This document shows positions 9,668 to 18,242 of a stretch of DNA of 64,000 nt, piece after piece. Both the position numbers and the translations under genes were made by a program. Below the pieces are notes generated by a model. That model was not told the DNA's origin. It saw only the letters and a program-made list of their open reading frames with translations, and searched no databases. This stretch comes from Arenibacter certesii DSM 19833. GTDB lineage: Bacteria > Bacteroidota > Bacteroidia > Flavobacteriales > Flavobacteriaceae. Every line of letters starts with the position of its first letter. Within the stretch, counting starts at the first letter, position 1. Location of the stretch: assembly GCF_000429545.1 (NCBI RefSeq), contig NZ_AUCB01000009.1, positions 62,001-126,000 on the forward strand, read 5' to 3'.

Positions 9668-10916
9668 TTATTTTATCAATACTGCTGGCCAGCATCATAT
9701 GGTCTGTGGCCGAATTTTTTCGCAATACATTGGTCATTAAAACCACCATATAGGTACAGTTATCTGGATGTTCTATAATGGCTACGGAGTTCATAAAATT
9801 TGTGATGTTCCCCATATATTTGCCACAAGGTTCACCACTTGTTTTATTACACTGGTACAAACTCCCCGATTTAAAATAAACAGCGGCTTCTTTTAATGAA
9901 GGGGATTGTGCATATCTTATCCTGCGATCCGTCATATACATTAATCGCTTCATCTCAAGGCTCGAGGCTTCATCTATTACATTCCCTTGTTCTAATTGGA
10001 TTAAGAACTTCATTAACCCCAAAGTAGATCCTATACTTCCGCCCTTGTCTCCAACATATTTGTTGGCGCCAGAGGTAAAAAAGCTGCCCAATCGCCATTC
10101 ATCGGAACTTATGTTTAAATTACGTAGTGGTAGGTTTACAATATCGTTGGATAAATCGGTGAGATCTTTTCTAGGGGTAGTGTTGAAATAAGCATCGGCT
10201 TCTTCTTGAGTAAGTTCTGGGTATGCCTGTCCAAAGGCGGCCATTAACAAGGCTTCCCGCCATACTATACTGGCAGCGCCATTATTGCTAACAGAGAGCA
10301 TATGGTCTGCCCATTCAAATAAGGTAAACACGTCACTGGCAACCACCTGTCTTTTAATGAGTTTATTGGTCTCTACATTAAAAATTGGAACGGTATGTGA
10401 ATCTGTTAAGCCCCAGACGCCTGACTTAACGGATTTGGAACGTAATAAATCAATTCTTTTTTCGAAGGAGTCAGGATAAATTTTCGATAATTGGTCAAAT
10501 AGCGCTACCAATACCGCCAATTTACCTACGCTACCCGGTTGATAGCCTGCGGTTTCATTTCGCTTTGCATAGCGAATCTGATTTACATCGGAAATATCCA
10601 AAACTGCAAGAGAATAACTTTTATCCAACCCTTTGAAAAGTCCGTTTATTTCTTTCTGAAAATTTTCGTCTATAGTTAAAATGGATTCCAAACTATCCTT
10701 CTTTTTTGAGAGAAGATTAAGAGTAATTTCCTCGTACGATTTATAAGCTCCGGCAGGTAGGGGGGAGGCTGATTTTATTTCTCCACTTTTAACTAATTCC
10801 AAATACTTTAAACGTTTTATTCCCGTGCGCTCGTATCCATCTATTGGGTAATAATTTACCACAGTAAATGCAGAACAGCATAGTAATAAAAGGGTGTAGA
10901 TGAAATATTTCCGCAT
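9657..10916 (-). CDS. Exported serine hydrolase, class A beta-lactamase fold (coupled to the dikinase-like gene)
   Basis: 419-residue exported protein. The N-terminus is a hydrophobic export signal (IYTLLLLCCSAFTVV, residues 6-20). The catalytic set of the penicillin-recognising superfamily is present: SxxK as SVGK at Ser129, SxN as SNN, and KSG near the C-terminus (YFKSGSLYQ). The core is larger than class A beta-lactamases because of about 100 extra residues between the signal and the SxxK motif. It is not closely similar to the serine hydrolase at 5775. Its start codon is only one base after the stop of the upstream dikinase-like gene, so the two are almost surely translated from one mRNA and may act on the same envelope target. 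Function beyond hydrolase is not known. Confidence 0.82.
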   Translation of the reverse strand: MRKYFIYTLLLLCCSAFTVVNYYPIDGYERTGIKRLKYLELVKSGEIKSASPLPAGAYKSYEEITLNLLSKKKDSLESILTIDENFQKEINGLFKGLDKSYSLAVLDISDVNQIRYAKRNETAGYQPGSVGKLAVLVALFDQLSKIYPDSFEKRIDLLRSKSVKSGVWGLTDSHTVPIFNVETNKLIKRQVVASDVFTLFEWADHMLSVSNNGAASIVWREALLMAAFGQAYPELTQEEADAYFNTTPRKDLTDLSNDIVNLPLRNLNISSDEWRLGSFFTSGANKYVGDKGGSIGSTLGLMKFLIQLEQGNVIDEASSLEMKRLMYMTDRRIRYAQSPSLKEAAVYFKSGSLYQCNKTSGEPCGKYMGNITNFMNSVAIIEHPDNCTYMVVLMTNVLRKNSATDHMMLASSIDKIIKK

Positions 10917-10917
10917 C

Positions 10918-13809
10918 TTATATTTTTTGGGAGAGATTGATTTTTTTGTTCAGATCTATATTTGGGGTTATAGCTTCTAAATAATCGGAGCTTTGTGCTT
11001 TTTTATTTTCCACAAAAGGTCTAATCTGAAACAACCATAACTTATTGTTTTGGAAACCTAGCTCTACATCATAAGCACCTTTATAATCAGTGCTTGTTTC
11101 TTTGGGCATCGTTTCCCTAATAGCATTTGCAAGATCTCTAATATCCTGAACGTTTTGATCGTTTAATATGAAATTTTCAAAGGTAGCTATCTTTTTTTCT
11201 GTTCCTCCTACTGTGGGGAGCCTATTGTAATAAGTTTCCCTGGCAGGTGCAAGCAACTGTTTGCCTCCAGCATCAAATAGCTCGTAGGTTTCTGCAGATT
11301 GCCCGTCTACCGCGCCCCCAGCACCTCTACTAAAGGCTATCGTTAAATCTTCCGGTCTTCCGGAGCTGATTCCCTTGGTAATTAAAACTCCTGAATAATC
11401 TACATCTACACTGGGGATAACCAATATAGATGGGAAAACATTTTCTGGATTCAACAGGAATTTTTGTCTCCATTTAAAACTGCGCTCCGTATAGGGAGAG
11501 GCCCATACATCTTTAATTCCTGCAATTATCTTTTCTTTTGTCACCACATTAAATATGGTTAAATTAAGACCTGCTCCAGTAAAGTCCTTTAGATCCTCCA
11601 TATTGGTGTCACTTCTAAGGAATACTGGAATCTCCCCTAAATTTTCCCCGAGTATATTGGCAAACCCTTTTTCTAGTTGATCAAGAAACTCCGCTTGTAA
11701 GGGAATATTTTTTATAGCTTCTCTTAGCATCTCCAATCTTTGTAATTGATAGTTCTCAACTTCGCTTTGGTTAATTCCTTGGGTCCGCATGGTTTCCGCC
11801 TCTTTAAAAATGGTGTTTAAAAACTCCCAATAGGTAACTTTGCTATCTGGCATAGATTGATCCATATGGGATCTGAAAATTCCAAAGGGAATTACTAGGC
11901 CTTCTACCACTTTGTTAGGGAACATCTTTTTTAATTGACCTAGGTTAGCCGCTTTAGGGCCGCAGAGTTTTCCAGAATCACTGGCATCCACTTCTTTAAG
12001 GTCTAAAATTTTGTTTTCCTGTAATCGGATATTATCAATGGGGACGCGCACCCTATCTTCCCTGCGTTCTTTTTTGGCAAAGAGATTTCGCTCCTCTGGA
12101 GTCATATCATTTTCCAGCTTCATAATCACATTACCTTTATTGGAAACTGCAAAAAATACCACCTCTCCATTATATTGTAGAAGGTTTCTAAGGTTGTCAT
12201 CGGCTAGTGCTGCGTTAGGAATTCCTAAATTCCTAGCCAAAAGTTGTACGTGGGAAACCATATTTCCTTCGGATACGGTGGCAATTCCGGCCACAGGTTT
12301 TAAATCTGCGGGCGGTCGCTGAAATACATATATTTTATCTGAAACTACTTCAATTTCATCTGGGGACCCACTTACAACGACTAGTTCACCCAATGCATAA
12401 CCCGAATTTAAACCGCGAAAGCCGCTTTGGTTATCAATACCCATCACTTTATTGGTGAGTGCCGATTCCTTGGCAATTATATCCCCTAATTCACTAACGG
12501 ACTGCCCCAGGTGTAAGGCTATAGAACCCCTAATTTTATCGTCTATATACCCATATGCTTTGGGCTCAAAACCTGTGTATATATCTACAATATTTTGATA
12601 ATTGGCCTTTACCATAGAAGAACTCCATTCTACTTCCCTACGTGCATGTTCCCATGTTTTGGTAAGTTCCCCTAATGAATTCCCCTTGGAAGCCAAGTTT
12701 AATTGTTGCCATTCTTGGAGTTCTATATATCCTGCCCCAACGTTGGCCATTCCTAAATAGCATACCTTGTCTAAGAGTTCGTTTACGTCTTTGGGCCGCC
12801 ATTCGGGCGTTTTTTTAAAAATTATTTCTTCTAGTTTTAACGAGGCGTCCATTAATTGTAATCTAGCGGCAGCAGATTCTTCTTCTAATATTGCCTTTCT
12901 AATGGAAAGCAGTAATTCTGCCGTTGCCGGAATTAAAAATGCGTTATTTTTTTCCTCTGAATAAAGGTCCGCATACATGATTATATCCTTACCAATCTGT
13001 TTTTCCAAAACAAGGTTTGTTCTTTTTGGCAAAGCAGCAATATCTACAGACTTGTAGAAGGTAGTCATGGTACGGGTTAAAGCATCAATTTTTGAATTGA
13101 CCTCCGAACTTAATTTTCCGCTATGGTTGTTTTTATAATGGGTTACCCTATTAATATCTTCCGCATCGGGCTGACTATGAATTTTTATTCGCAAATCCAT
13201 AAAGCTAGGTGCCATGTCGGAAATCACCTTAGATTCGCTTCTAATTTTTTGCGCTAAATTATCATCTCCTTCGTGCGGTATATCTTTTAAGGATTGTCTG
13301 ATAAGAAAAAAATGTTTTTTTAAATTATCGGTATCGGAGAGCAGCCATTTATAAAAATCAATGCCCCATGCCTCTTCGTCTTCAGACTGTATAGCTCCTC
13401 TATAATATTGCCCTTTTTGTAACACCCATCCGTCGTCAACAGACCTTAAATATTTATCTAGCTGATATTGTTTTAGGCGCGAATGGTTGCTTTCCTTATC
13501 CCAGAACTCTTCCTTATCGGTATAAGCAAGAATTTGACCAAAAAACAAATGGTTGTTCTTACCAAGATCGGTGATCGAGTTTTTGTAGGTAGCATGTTGT
13601 ACTCCAGGGCCAATTTTATCCGGACATGGGTCTTTCGGCAGACGTATACTGCCATCTGTGCAGAACCACCGGATTTCTTTATAAGGACCCCTAATATCCT
13701 TTTTGTAAGAATTGATGAGCTCCTTAATTTCTTGGTTATTCAGTTTTTGTCCCCAAGTAAAATGAGAAATATGTAATAATAGTAGGCAAACAAGCAGTTT
13801 TTTTATCAT
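10918..13809 (-). CDS. Exported PEP/pyruvate-dikinase-like protein with glucan-water-dikinase domain order
   Basis: 963 residues with a clear signal peptide (MIKKLLVCLLLLHISHFTWG, cleavage before Gln21). Residues 21-470 are not recognised, mostly helical in appearance. About 475-560 form a phosphohistidine swivel domain with the catalytic histidine, His520, in NMVSHVQLLARNLGIPNA. About 610-935 form the PPDK_N ATP-grasp domain (CGPKAANLGQL at 617, FLRSDTNMEDLKDFTGAGL, SRGAGGAVDGQSAETYELF). The order swivel then ATP-grasp, with no PEP/pyruvate barrel, is that of plant alpha-glucan water dikinases, where the histidine motif is SHVSVRARN. PEP synthase has the reverse order. Export of an ATP-using dikinase is strange because the periplasm lacks ATP. 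The following serine hydrolase is one base downstream. Confidence 0.8.
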   Translation of the reverse strand: MIKKLLVCLLLLHISHFTWGQKLNNQEIKELINSYKKDIRGPYKEIRWFCTDGSIRLPKDPCPDKIGPGVQHATYKNSITDLGKNNHLFFGQILAYTDKEEFWDKESNHSRLKQYQLDKYLRSVDDGWVLQKGQYYRGAIQSEDEEAWGIDFYKWLLSDTDNLKKHFFLIRQSLKDIPHEGDDNLAQKIRSESKVISDMAPSFMDLRIKIHSQPDAEDINRVTHYKNNHSGKLSSEVNSKIDALTRTMTTFYKSVDIAALPKRTNLVLEKQIGKDIIMYADLYSEEKNNAFLIPATAELLLSIRKAILEEESAAARLQLMDASLKLEEIIFKKTPEWRPKDVNELLDKVCYLGMANVGAGYIELQEWQQLNLASKGNSLGELTKTWEHARREVEWSSSMVKANYQNIVDIYTGFEPKAYGYIDDKIRGSIALHLGQSVSELGDIIAKESALTNKVMGIDNQSGFRGLNSGYALGELVVVSGSPDEIEVVSDKIYVFQRPPADLKPVAGIATVSEGNMVSHVQLLARNLGIPNAALADDNLRNLLQYNGEVVFFAVSNKGNVIMKLENDMTPEERNLFAKKERREDRVRVPIDNIRLQENKILDLKEVDASDSGKLCGPKAANLGQLKKMFPNKVVEGLVIPFGIFRSHMDQSMPDSKVTYWEFLNTIFKEAETMRTQGINQSEVENYQLQRLEMLREAIKNIPLQAEFLDQLEKGFANILGENLGEIPVFLRSDTNMEDLKDFTGAGLNLTIFNVVTKEKIIAGIKDVWASPYTERSFKWRQKFLLNPENVFPSILVIPSVDVDYSGVLITKGISSGRPEDLTIAFSRGAGGAVDGQSAETYELFDAGGKQLLAPARETYYNRLPTVGGTEKKIATFENFILNDQNVQDIRDLANAIRETMPKETSTDYKGAYDVELGFQNNKLWLFQIRPFVENKKAQSSDYLEAITPNIDLNKKINLSQKI

Positions 13810-14260
13810 AAATGGTATGTCACAATAGAGAAAAGATTGATTAAAGGTAATTCCAATTTTTGTAATCCCTTTTTTTAACCCTATAAATTCGGTCAGACTT
13901 TTTTTTTATCGTTGATAGACTTAAAATCGGATATATGATTTCTTGCGAAACTACTTTAACGTATCGGTTGTTTTACTTTAGTTAATATAAAAAGTAGAAT
14001 GACATATAAGTGGGTTATTTGTTTTTTAAGTAACAAAAATTTAATTGTCAATTGATTTTTAAATATAACTCTTATTAGCCCAGTATTAATTGGATAAAAT
14101 TTAGTTAACTTGGAAGGGAATTAAAGGATATAATATACTTCCGTATTTTTAAATAAATATTTAGGGCCGTGTTAAGAGGTTAAGTATTACATGGGGAAAG
14201 TCTTTTTTTAAATACCCCTAAGCGGAACTGATAGCCGGTACATTTAGAGTAGACAGGTTT

Positions 14261-14268
14261 TAATTTTG
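14261..14268 (+). promoter_or_regulatory. Candidate -7 promoter element for the TIM-barrel gene
   Basis: TAATTTTG matches TAnnTTTG and ends 14 bases before the ATG at 14283. It is the only signal I found in the 473-base gap 13810-14282, which is very AT-rich, divergent (outward from both genes) and has no convincing ORF. Confidence 0.45.
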
Positions 14269-14282
14269 TAGAATTGCATTAT

Positions 14283-15176
14283 ATGAATAGAAGAAAATTT
14301 ATTGGCAAAACTGGAGTGTTAGGGGTAGCGGCAATGTTGCCCCTATCTTCTTTTTCCCTGATCACCGCGCCAAAATTTAAGATGGGATATCAATTATTTT
14401 CCATTAGGGATGAAATGGCCAAAGATCCTAAAAGCACTTTGGGGTATTTAAAAGGATTAGGTTATGTGGATTTTGAAATTTATGGATTTGATGCTGAAAA
14501 TGGGAGCTATTACGGTTATTCATCGTCGGATTTTAAACATTTGTTAGACGACTTAGGCCTAACTGTCAGTAGTGGTCATTATAATTTCTCTCCATACCTG
14601 GATAAATCCGAAGATGAACTAAAACGTTTCGTAGATCAGTGTATTGTTGGAGCACAAACATTAAAAAGCGATTACATCACCTTGCCTTGGTTGTCACCTG
14701 AACAAAGGACCATTGATCACTATAAATTAATATCCAAGAAGATGAATACCATCGGAGAACAAATAAAAGATGCAGGTCTAGGGTTTGCCTATCATAACCA
14801 CGGCTATGAATTTGAAGATCAGAATGGGGGCAACGGATTTGATATAATTATAAATGAGACCGACCCTGCACTTGTAAAATTGCAGCTAGATATGTACTGG
14901 GTAATACGTTCTTCTAACCACAGTCCGAAGGAATTAATCCGTAAGCAGCCGAAGCGATATACCATGTGGCATATAAAAGATATGCATAAGATTAGTAGGG
15001 ATTATACCGAACTGGGAAATGGATCCATTAACTACCAAGAAATACTTCCAGACCCCAAGGAATCTGGTTTAGAACATTATTATATAGAACAAGGTGGCAA
15101 TTTCACCGATAATTCCATCAAAAGTGCTGCGACCAGTGCCCAGTATTTTAAGAAAAACCTGCAGCGATATTTATAA
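14283..15176 (+). CDS. Exported sugar phosphate isomerase/epimerase-like TIM barrel protein
   Basis: 297 residues. The N-terminus MNRRKFIGKTGVLGVAAMLP has a twin-arginine (Tat) signal pattern, so the folded protein is probably exported. The rest is a xylose-isomerase-like TIM barrel (AP endonuclease 2 family): KMGYQLFSIRDEM at the first strand, a metal-site histidine in AYHNHGYEFED, LQLDMYWV, and MWHIKDMH near the C-terminus. Such proteins are common in Bacteroidota beside Gfo/Idh oxidoreductases; the substrate is usually unknown, probably a sugar or inositol derivative. The open frame can be extended three codons to a TTG at 14274, but the ATG at 14283 gives the Tat pattern and follows a TAnnTTTG promoter. 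It stands alone, with 211 bases to the next gene, in which I see nothing. Confidence 0.85.
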   Translation: MNRRKFIGKTGVLGVAAMLPLSSFSLITAPKFKMGYQLFSIRDEMAKDPKSTLGYLKGLGYVDFEIYGFDAENGSYYGYSSSDFKHLLDDLGLTVSSGHYNFSPYLDKSEDELKRFVDQCIVGAQTLKSDYITLPWLSPEQRTIDHYKLISKKMNTIGEQIKDAGLGFAYHNHGYEFEDQNGGNGFDIIINETDPALVKLQLDMYWVIRSSNHSPKELIRKQPKRYTMWHIKDMHKISRDYTELGNGSINYQEILPDPKESGLEHYYIEQGGNFTDNSIKSAATSAQYFKKNLQRYL

Positions 15177-15387
15177 TTCCACTGACCTTTGGTGAAAAAT
15201 AGAATTGAAGATCTGAGAATAGGTCTATATAATTTCAGTTATTTTTAGGTCTAAGATTTTAAAAGTGGAGTATTGTAACGTAGTCAGTATTCATTTATTC
15301 TAGTGCTTGGGACAGGCTCAAATGAAATACTAGGAACAAAGTAAAAGGAAAGTATATTGATTATTTTTACCCCTTCCAAATATTTAG

Positions 15388-16503
15388 ATGAAAAGAGCAT
15401 TAGTAAGACTTAGAAATAGCGGCTTTCGAAAATTTATCAAGAGACATGAGAAATACGCTCCCATAATTTTCTTTGTTGCGGGTTTCATTTTTGATTCTTT
15501 AACCCTTGGACGTATTGATAGGTTGTACGATTTGGTAGTGCTATGCCTTCATATGTCCTCCTTAACGATAGCACTATTTCTATATAATTTGGCGGATGAT
15601 GGGCGGTGGAAAAACACCATTTTGGGTCGATATGAGCAGTACTTACCTTTGGCGATCCAGTTTTTCTTTGGAGGCCTCTCCAGCGCTTTTGTTATTTATT
15701 TTTCTAGAAGTGTTTCACTTTCCAGAACTATATCCTTTTTTGTAATTCTCGTGCTATTACTTTTTGCCAACGAGTTGCTCAAGAAAAGGATTTCCAATAA
15801 ATATTTACAGTTTGGAGTATACTTTTTTATAAGCTTCACTTTTTTCACCTTTATTATTCCGGTGTTTATCAGTGAAATGAATACAACTATTTTCCTTATT
15901 TCCGGTGGGGTGAGTTTATTTTGTACGCTCTTGGTAATAACTATCATCTATGGTATTAGTCCAAGTACTAGATCGGAAATCCACTATGGGAAAATAGTTG
16001 GGCTTATTTTATCTATTTATGTACTGATCAATGTTTTTTATTTTTTTAGAATGATACCTCCTGTACCATTGGCAATGCAAACAGGAATGGTAGCGCATAA
16101 TATTGAATTGGAAAATAATAGTTATCATGTAACCTATGAAAGAGATGAGTGGTATGTTTTTTGGAGAGACCATAAATCGGAATATATTCATAAACCTGGT
16201 GAGAATGTATATGTGTTTTCCTCCGTATTTGCTCCCACCGACTTAAAAAAATCCATTTATCATAGGTGGATATGGTATAATGACGATTCTTCACAGTGGG
16301 AGATTATGGATGATATTGGCTATGAAATTACTGGCGGTAGGGATGGAGGTTATCGCGGGTACACTTATAAGAATAATGTTAAACCAGGATTATGGTCTGT
16401 AGAGGTTATAACCGATGAAGAGTTAGTGTTGGGGGTAATCGATTTTGAAATTGTAATTGATTCCACCTTACAACCTAAGCGGGTTGTAAAGCGAAGATTC
16501 TAA
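15388..16503 (+). CDS. DUF2914 domain membrane protein
   Basis: 371-residue protein of unknown function. Residues about 25-235 hold roughly seven or eight transmembrane helices (YAPIIFFVAGFIFDSLTLG; YLQFGVYFFISFTFFTFIIP; LILSIYVLINVFYFF). The last 130 residues are a soluble domain of the DUF2914 type: VYVFSSVFAPTDLKKSIYHR, IGYEITGGRDGGYRGYT and LWSVEVITDEELVLGVIDF. In other bacteria this domain is found after membrane helices or alone in the periplasm; no activity is established that I know of. The start is an ATG preceded by no clear ribosome site, as is common in this group. The gene appears single, with 180-260 bases free on each side. Confidence 0.8.
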   Translation: MKRALVRLRNSGFRKFIKRHEKYAPIIFFVAGFIFDSLTLGRIDRLYDLVVLCLHMSSLTIALFLYNLADDGRWKNTILGRYEQYLPLAIQFFFGGLSSAFVIYFSRSVSLSRTISFFVILVLLLFANELLKKRISNKYLQFGVYFFISFTFFTFIIPVFISEMNTTIFLISGGVSLFCTLLVITIIYGISPSTRSEIHYGKIVGLILSIYVLINVFYFFRMIPPVPLAMQTGMVAHNIELENNSYHVTYERDEWYVFWRDHKSEYIHKPGENVYVFSSVFAPTDLKKSIYHRWIWYNDDSSQWEIMDDIGYEITGGRDGGYRGYTYKNNVKPGLWSVEVITDEELVLGVIDFEIVIDSTLQPKRVVKRRF

Positions 16504-16752
16504 ATGTTCCATCTAGTTTATAAAATTTTAAGTCTTTTTTATGTTTTCCATAAGTAGGTTTTGGTAAAAGCATGGAATTAATTCACCTTCCCAGCCAGCG
16601 GTATAAAATTGTTTGGAGAGCGCAATTAGGGTCAGATTATATACTTAACGATAATAGATTATTTAGCTAGTTTCATTTTATCATAGGTGTCTTTCAACTG
16701 TTATCATTTTGTTATTTTAAAGGCCTTTTTTTCCTATCGTGCTGGATATGAC

Positions 16753-16760
16753 TACTTTTG
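16753..16760 (+). promoter_or_regulatory. TAnnTTTG match next to the Bcr/CflA start
   Basis: TACTTTTG fits the -7 consensus but ends only 4 bases before the ATG at 16765, so transcription would begin at or just inside the start codon. Either the mRNA is leaderless or this match is chance. Confidence 0.25.
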
Positions 16761-16764
16761 CCGG

Positions 16765-17982
16765 ATGCAAAATTCTCAGCAGAGACCTCAATTCGAATTT
16801 GTAGCGATAATGGCCTCCTTAATGTCTATCGTAGCCCTTGCCATAGACGCCATATTGCCTGCTATGGCCACTATAGGAGTAGATGTAGGTAGCCATGATC
16901 CTGTGGAGAACCAGAAATTGATTACCATGATTTTCTTGGGATTGGGAATAGGTCAATTGATGTTAGGGCCTCTTTCAGATAGCTTTGGCCGTAAGCCTAT
17001 TGTATATTTCGGTTTTGTTATTTTCATTATCGCTAGTATTATCTGCGTTTTTGCGCCCAGCTTGGAGTGGATGTTAGCGGGTAGGGTGTTGCAAGGGATA
17101 GGCCTATCGGCTGCACGTTCCATAAGTATTTCCATGATACGCGACTCTTATAGGGGTGATTATATGGCTAAGATTATGTCTTTTGTTACCGCTTTCTTTA
17201 TTTTAGTGCCTATTGTGGCCCCAGCAATGGGAAAATTCTTTTTGGATCGTTTTGGATGGGAATCTATCTTTTTTGTGCAATTAGTGGCCACGGTAGTTAT
17301 AGGAGTATGGTTTTGGAAGCGACAACCAGAAACTTTAAAAACCGACTATAAGATTAAGTTCTCCAAACATATTTATTTAAAAGGTTTAAAGGAACTGCTA
17401 AGGCATAAGGAAAGTATAGCCTTCACTTTGGTGTCGGGGTTAATTACGGGTGCTTTTATGGTGTATTTGAGTTCGGCTCAGCAGGTTTTTGAGGATCAAT
17501 ATGGATTAGCGGATGACTTCCCCTATATTTTTGCAGGTCTAGCGATTTCTGTGGGGATATCTACTCTATTAAACGGAACAATGGTAGTGAGATGGGGTAT
17601 GCGTAAACTTGCTTCTATCTCCCTTAGTTTGTTTTTTGCCATATCATTAACCTATGTAAGCTTGTTCTGGAATTCGAGCAATCCTCCATTATGGGTGTTG
17701 ATCTTTTTTCTTGCCGTTCAATTTTTTGCTTTGGGGTTTTTGTTTGGAAACCTGAGGGCTATTGCCATGGAGCCTATTGGTCATATTGCGGGAATTGGCG
17801 CAGCTATTACCGGGTTTGTATCTACAATGATCGCTATACCTATTGCGACCTATATTGGTAGTTTTATGGAGGGGACAACGCTACCTTTGTTTATTGGATT
17901 TGCTATCTGTGCAGGTCTTTCCCTTTTTATTATGATTGCTGTTCGTAGGAGTGTTATTTTACAGACTGCCTTTGATCGTTAG
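16765..17982 (+). CDS. Bcr/CflA family multidrug efflux MFS transporter
   Basis: 405-residue proton-driven exporter of the 12-helix DHA1 group, in the inner membrane. The MFS signature between helices 2 and 3 is visible as GPLSDSFGRKPIVYFG, followed by motif R-V-L-Q-G-I-G (LAGRVLQGIGLSAARSISIS) typical of helix 4, and VPIVAPAMGKFFLDRFGW, the Bcr/CflA pattern at helix 5. The first helix, MASLMSIVALAIDAILPAM, also fits. The longest frame starts with GTG at 16687 and adds 26 residues rich in aromatics that do not fit; the ATG at 16765 gives MQNSQQRPQFEFVAIMAS. Drug range cannot be predicted. The gene is single, with no regulator beside it. Confidence 0.88.
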   Translation: MQNSQQRPQFEFVAIMASLMSIVALAIDAILPAMATIGVDVGSHDPVENQKLITMIFLGLGIGQLMLGPLSDSFGRKPIVYFGFVIFIIASIICVFAPSLEWMLAGRVLQGIGLSAARSISISMIRDSYRGDYMAKIMSFVTAFFILVPIVAPAMGKFFLDRFGWESIFFVQLVATVVIGVWFWKRQPETLKTDYKIKFSKHIYLKGLKELLRHKESIAFTLVSGLITGAFMVYLSSAQQVFEDQYGLADDFPYIFAGLAISVGISTLLNGTMVVRWGMRKLASISLSLFFAISLTYVSLFWNSSNPPLWVLIFFLAVQFFALGFLFGNLRAIAMEPIGHIAGIGAAITGFVSTMIAIPIATYIGSFMEGTTLPLFIGFAICAGLSLFIMIAVRRSVILQTAFDR

Positions 17983-18195
17983 TTCAAATTTGAATAATAA
18001 CCCTAATTGCACATATATAATATTGCCAATTTTTATAAGGCAAACTATAAATGAATAGCATTGGGTCTGCTATATGAAAATCGATATAGCTTTTTAAGAA
18101 TTTTAAACTGGCAGTATTTATAATAAAGTGGCCGCATTAGTGATTGCAGCGGCATCCTTTTTTATGGAAATAAAAAAGATACAGCGGAAAGCACG

Positions 18196-18225
18196 TGCCA
18201 CTTTATATCTTAATATAAAGTGGCA
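18196..18225 (-). terminator. Perfect 13-bp hairpin downstream of acs
   Basis: TGCCACTTTATAT (18196-18208) and its exact complement (18213-18225) flank a four-base loop. On the minus strand this begins 17 bases after the acs stop, so it probably ends or protects the acetate-module transcript. A T-run does not follow directly, so factor-independent termination is not certain. The surrounding 260-base gap between the MFS gene and acs holds no ORF I can support. Confidence 0.5.
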
Positions 18226-18242
18226 ATGCCCCCAAAAAATAT

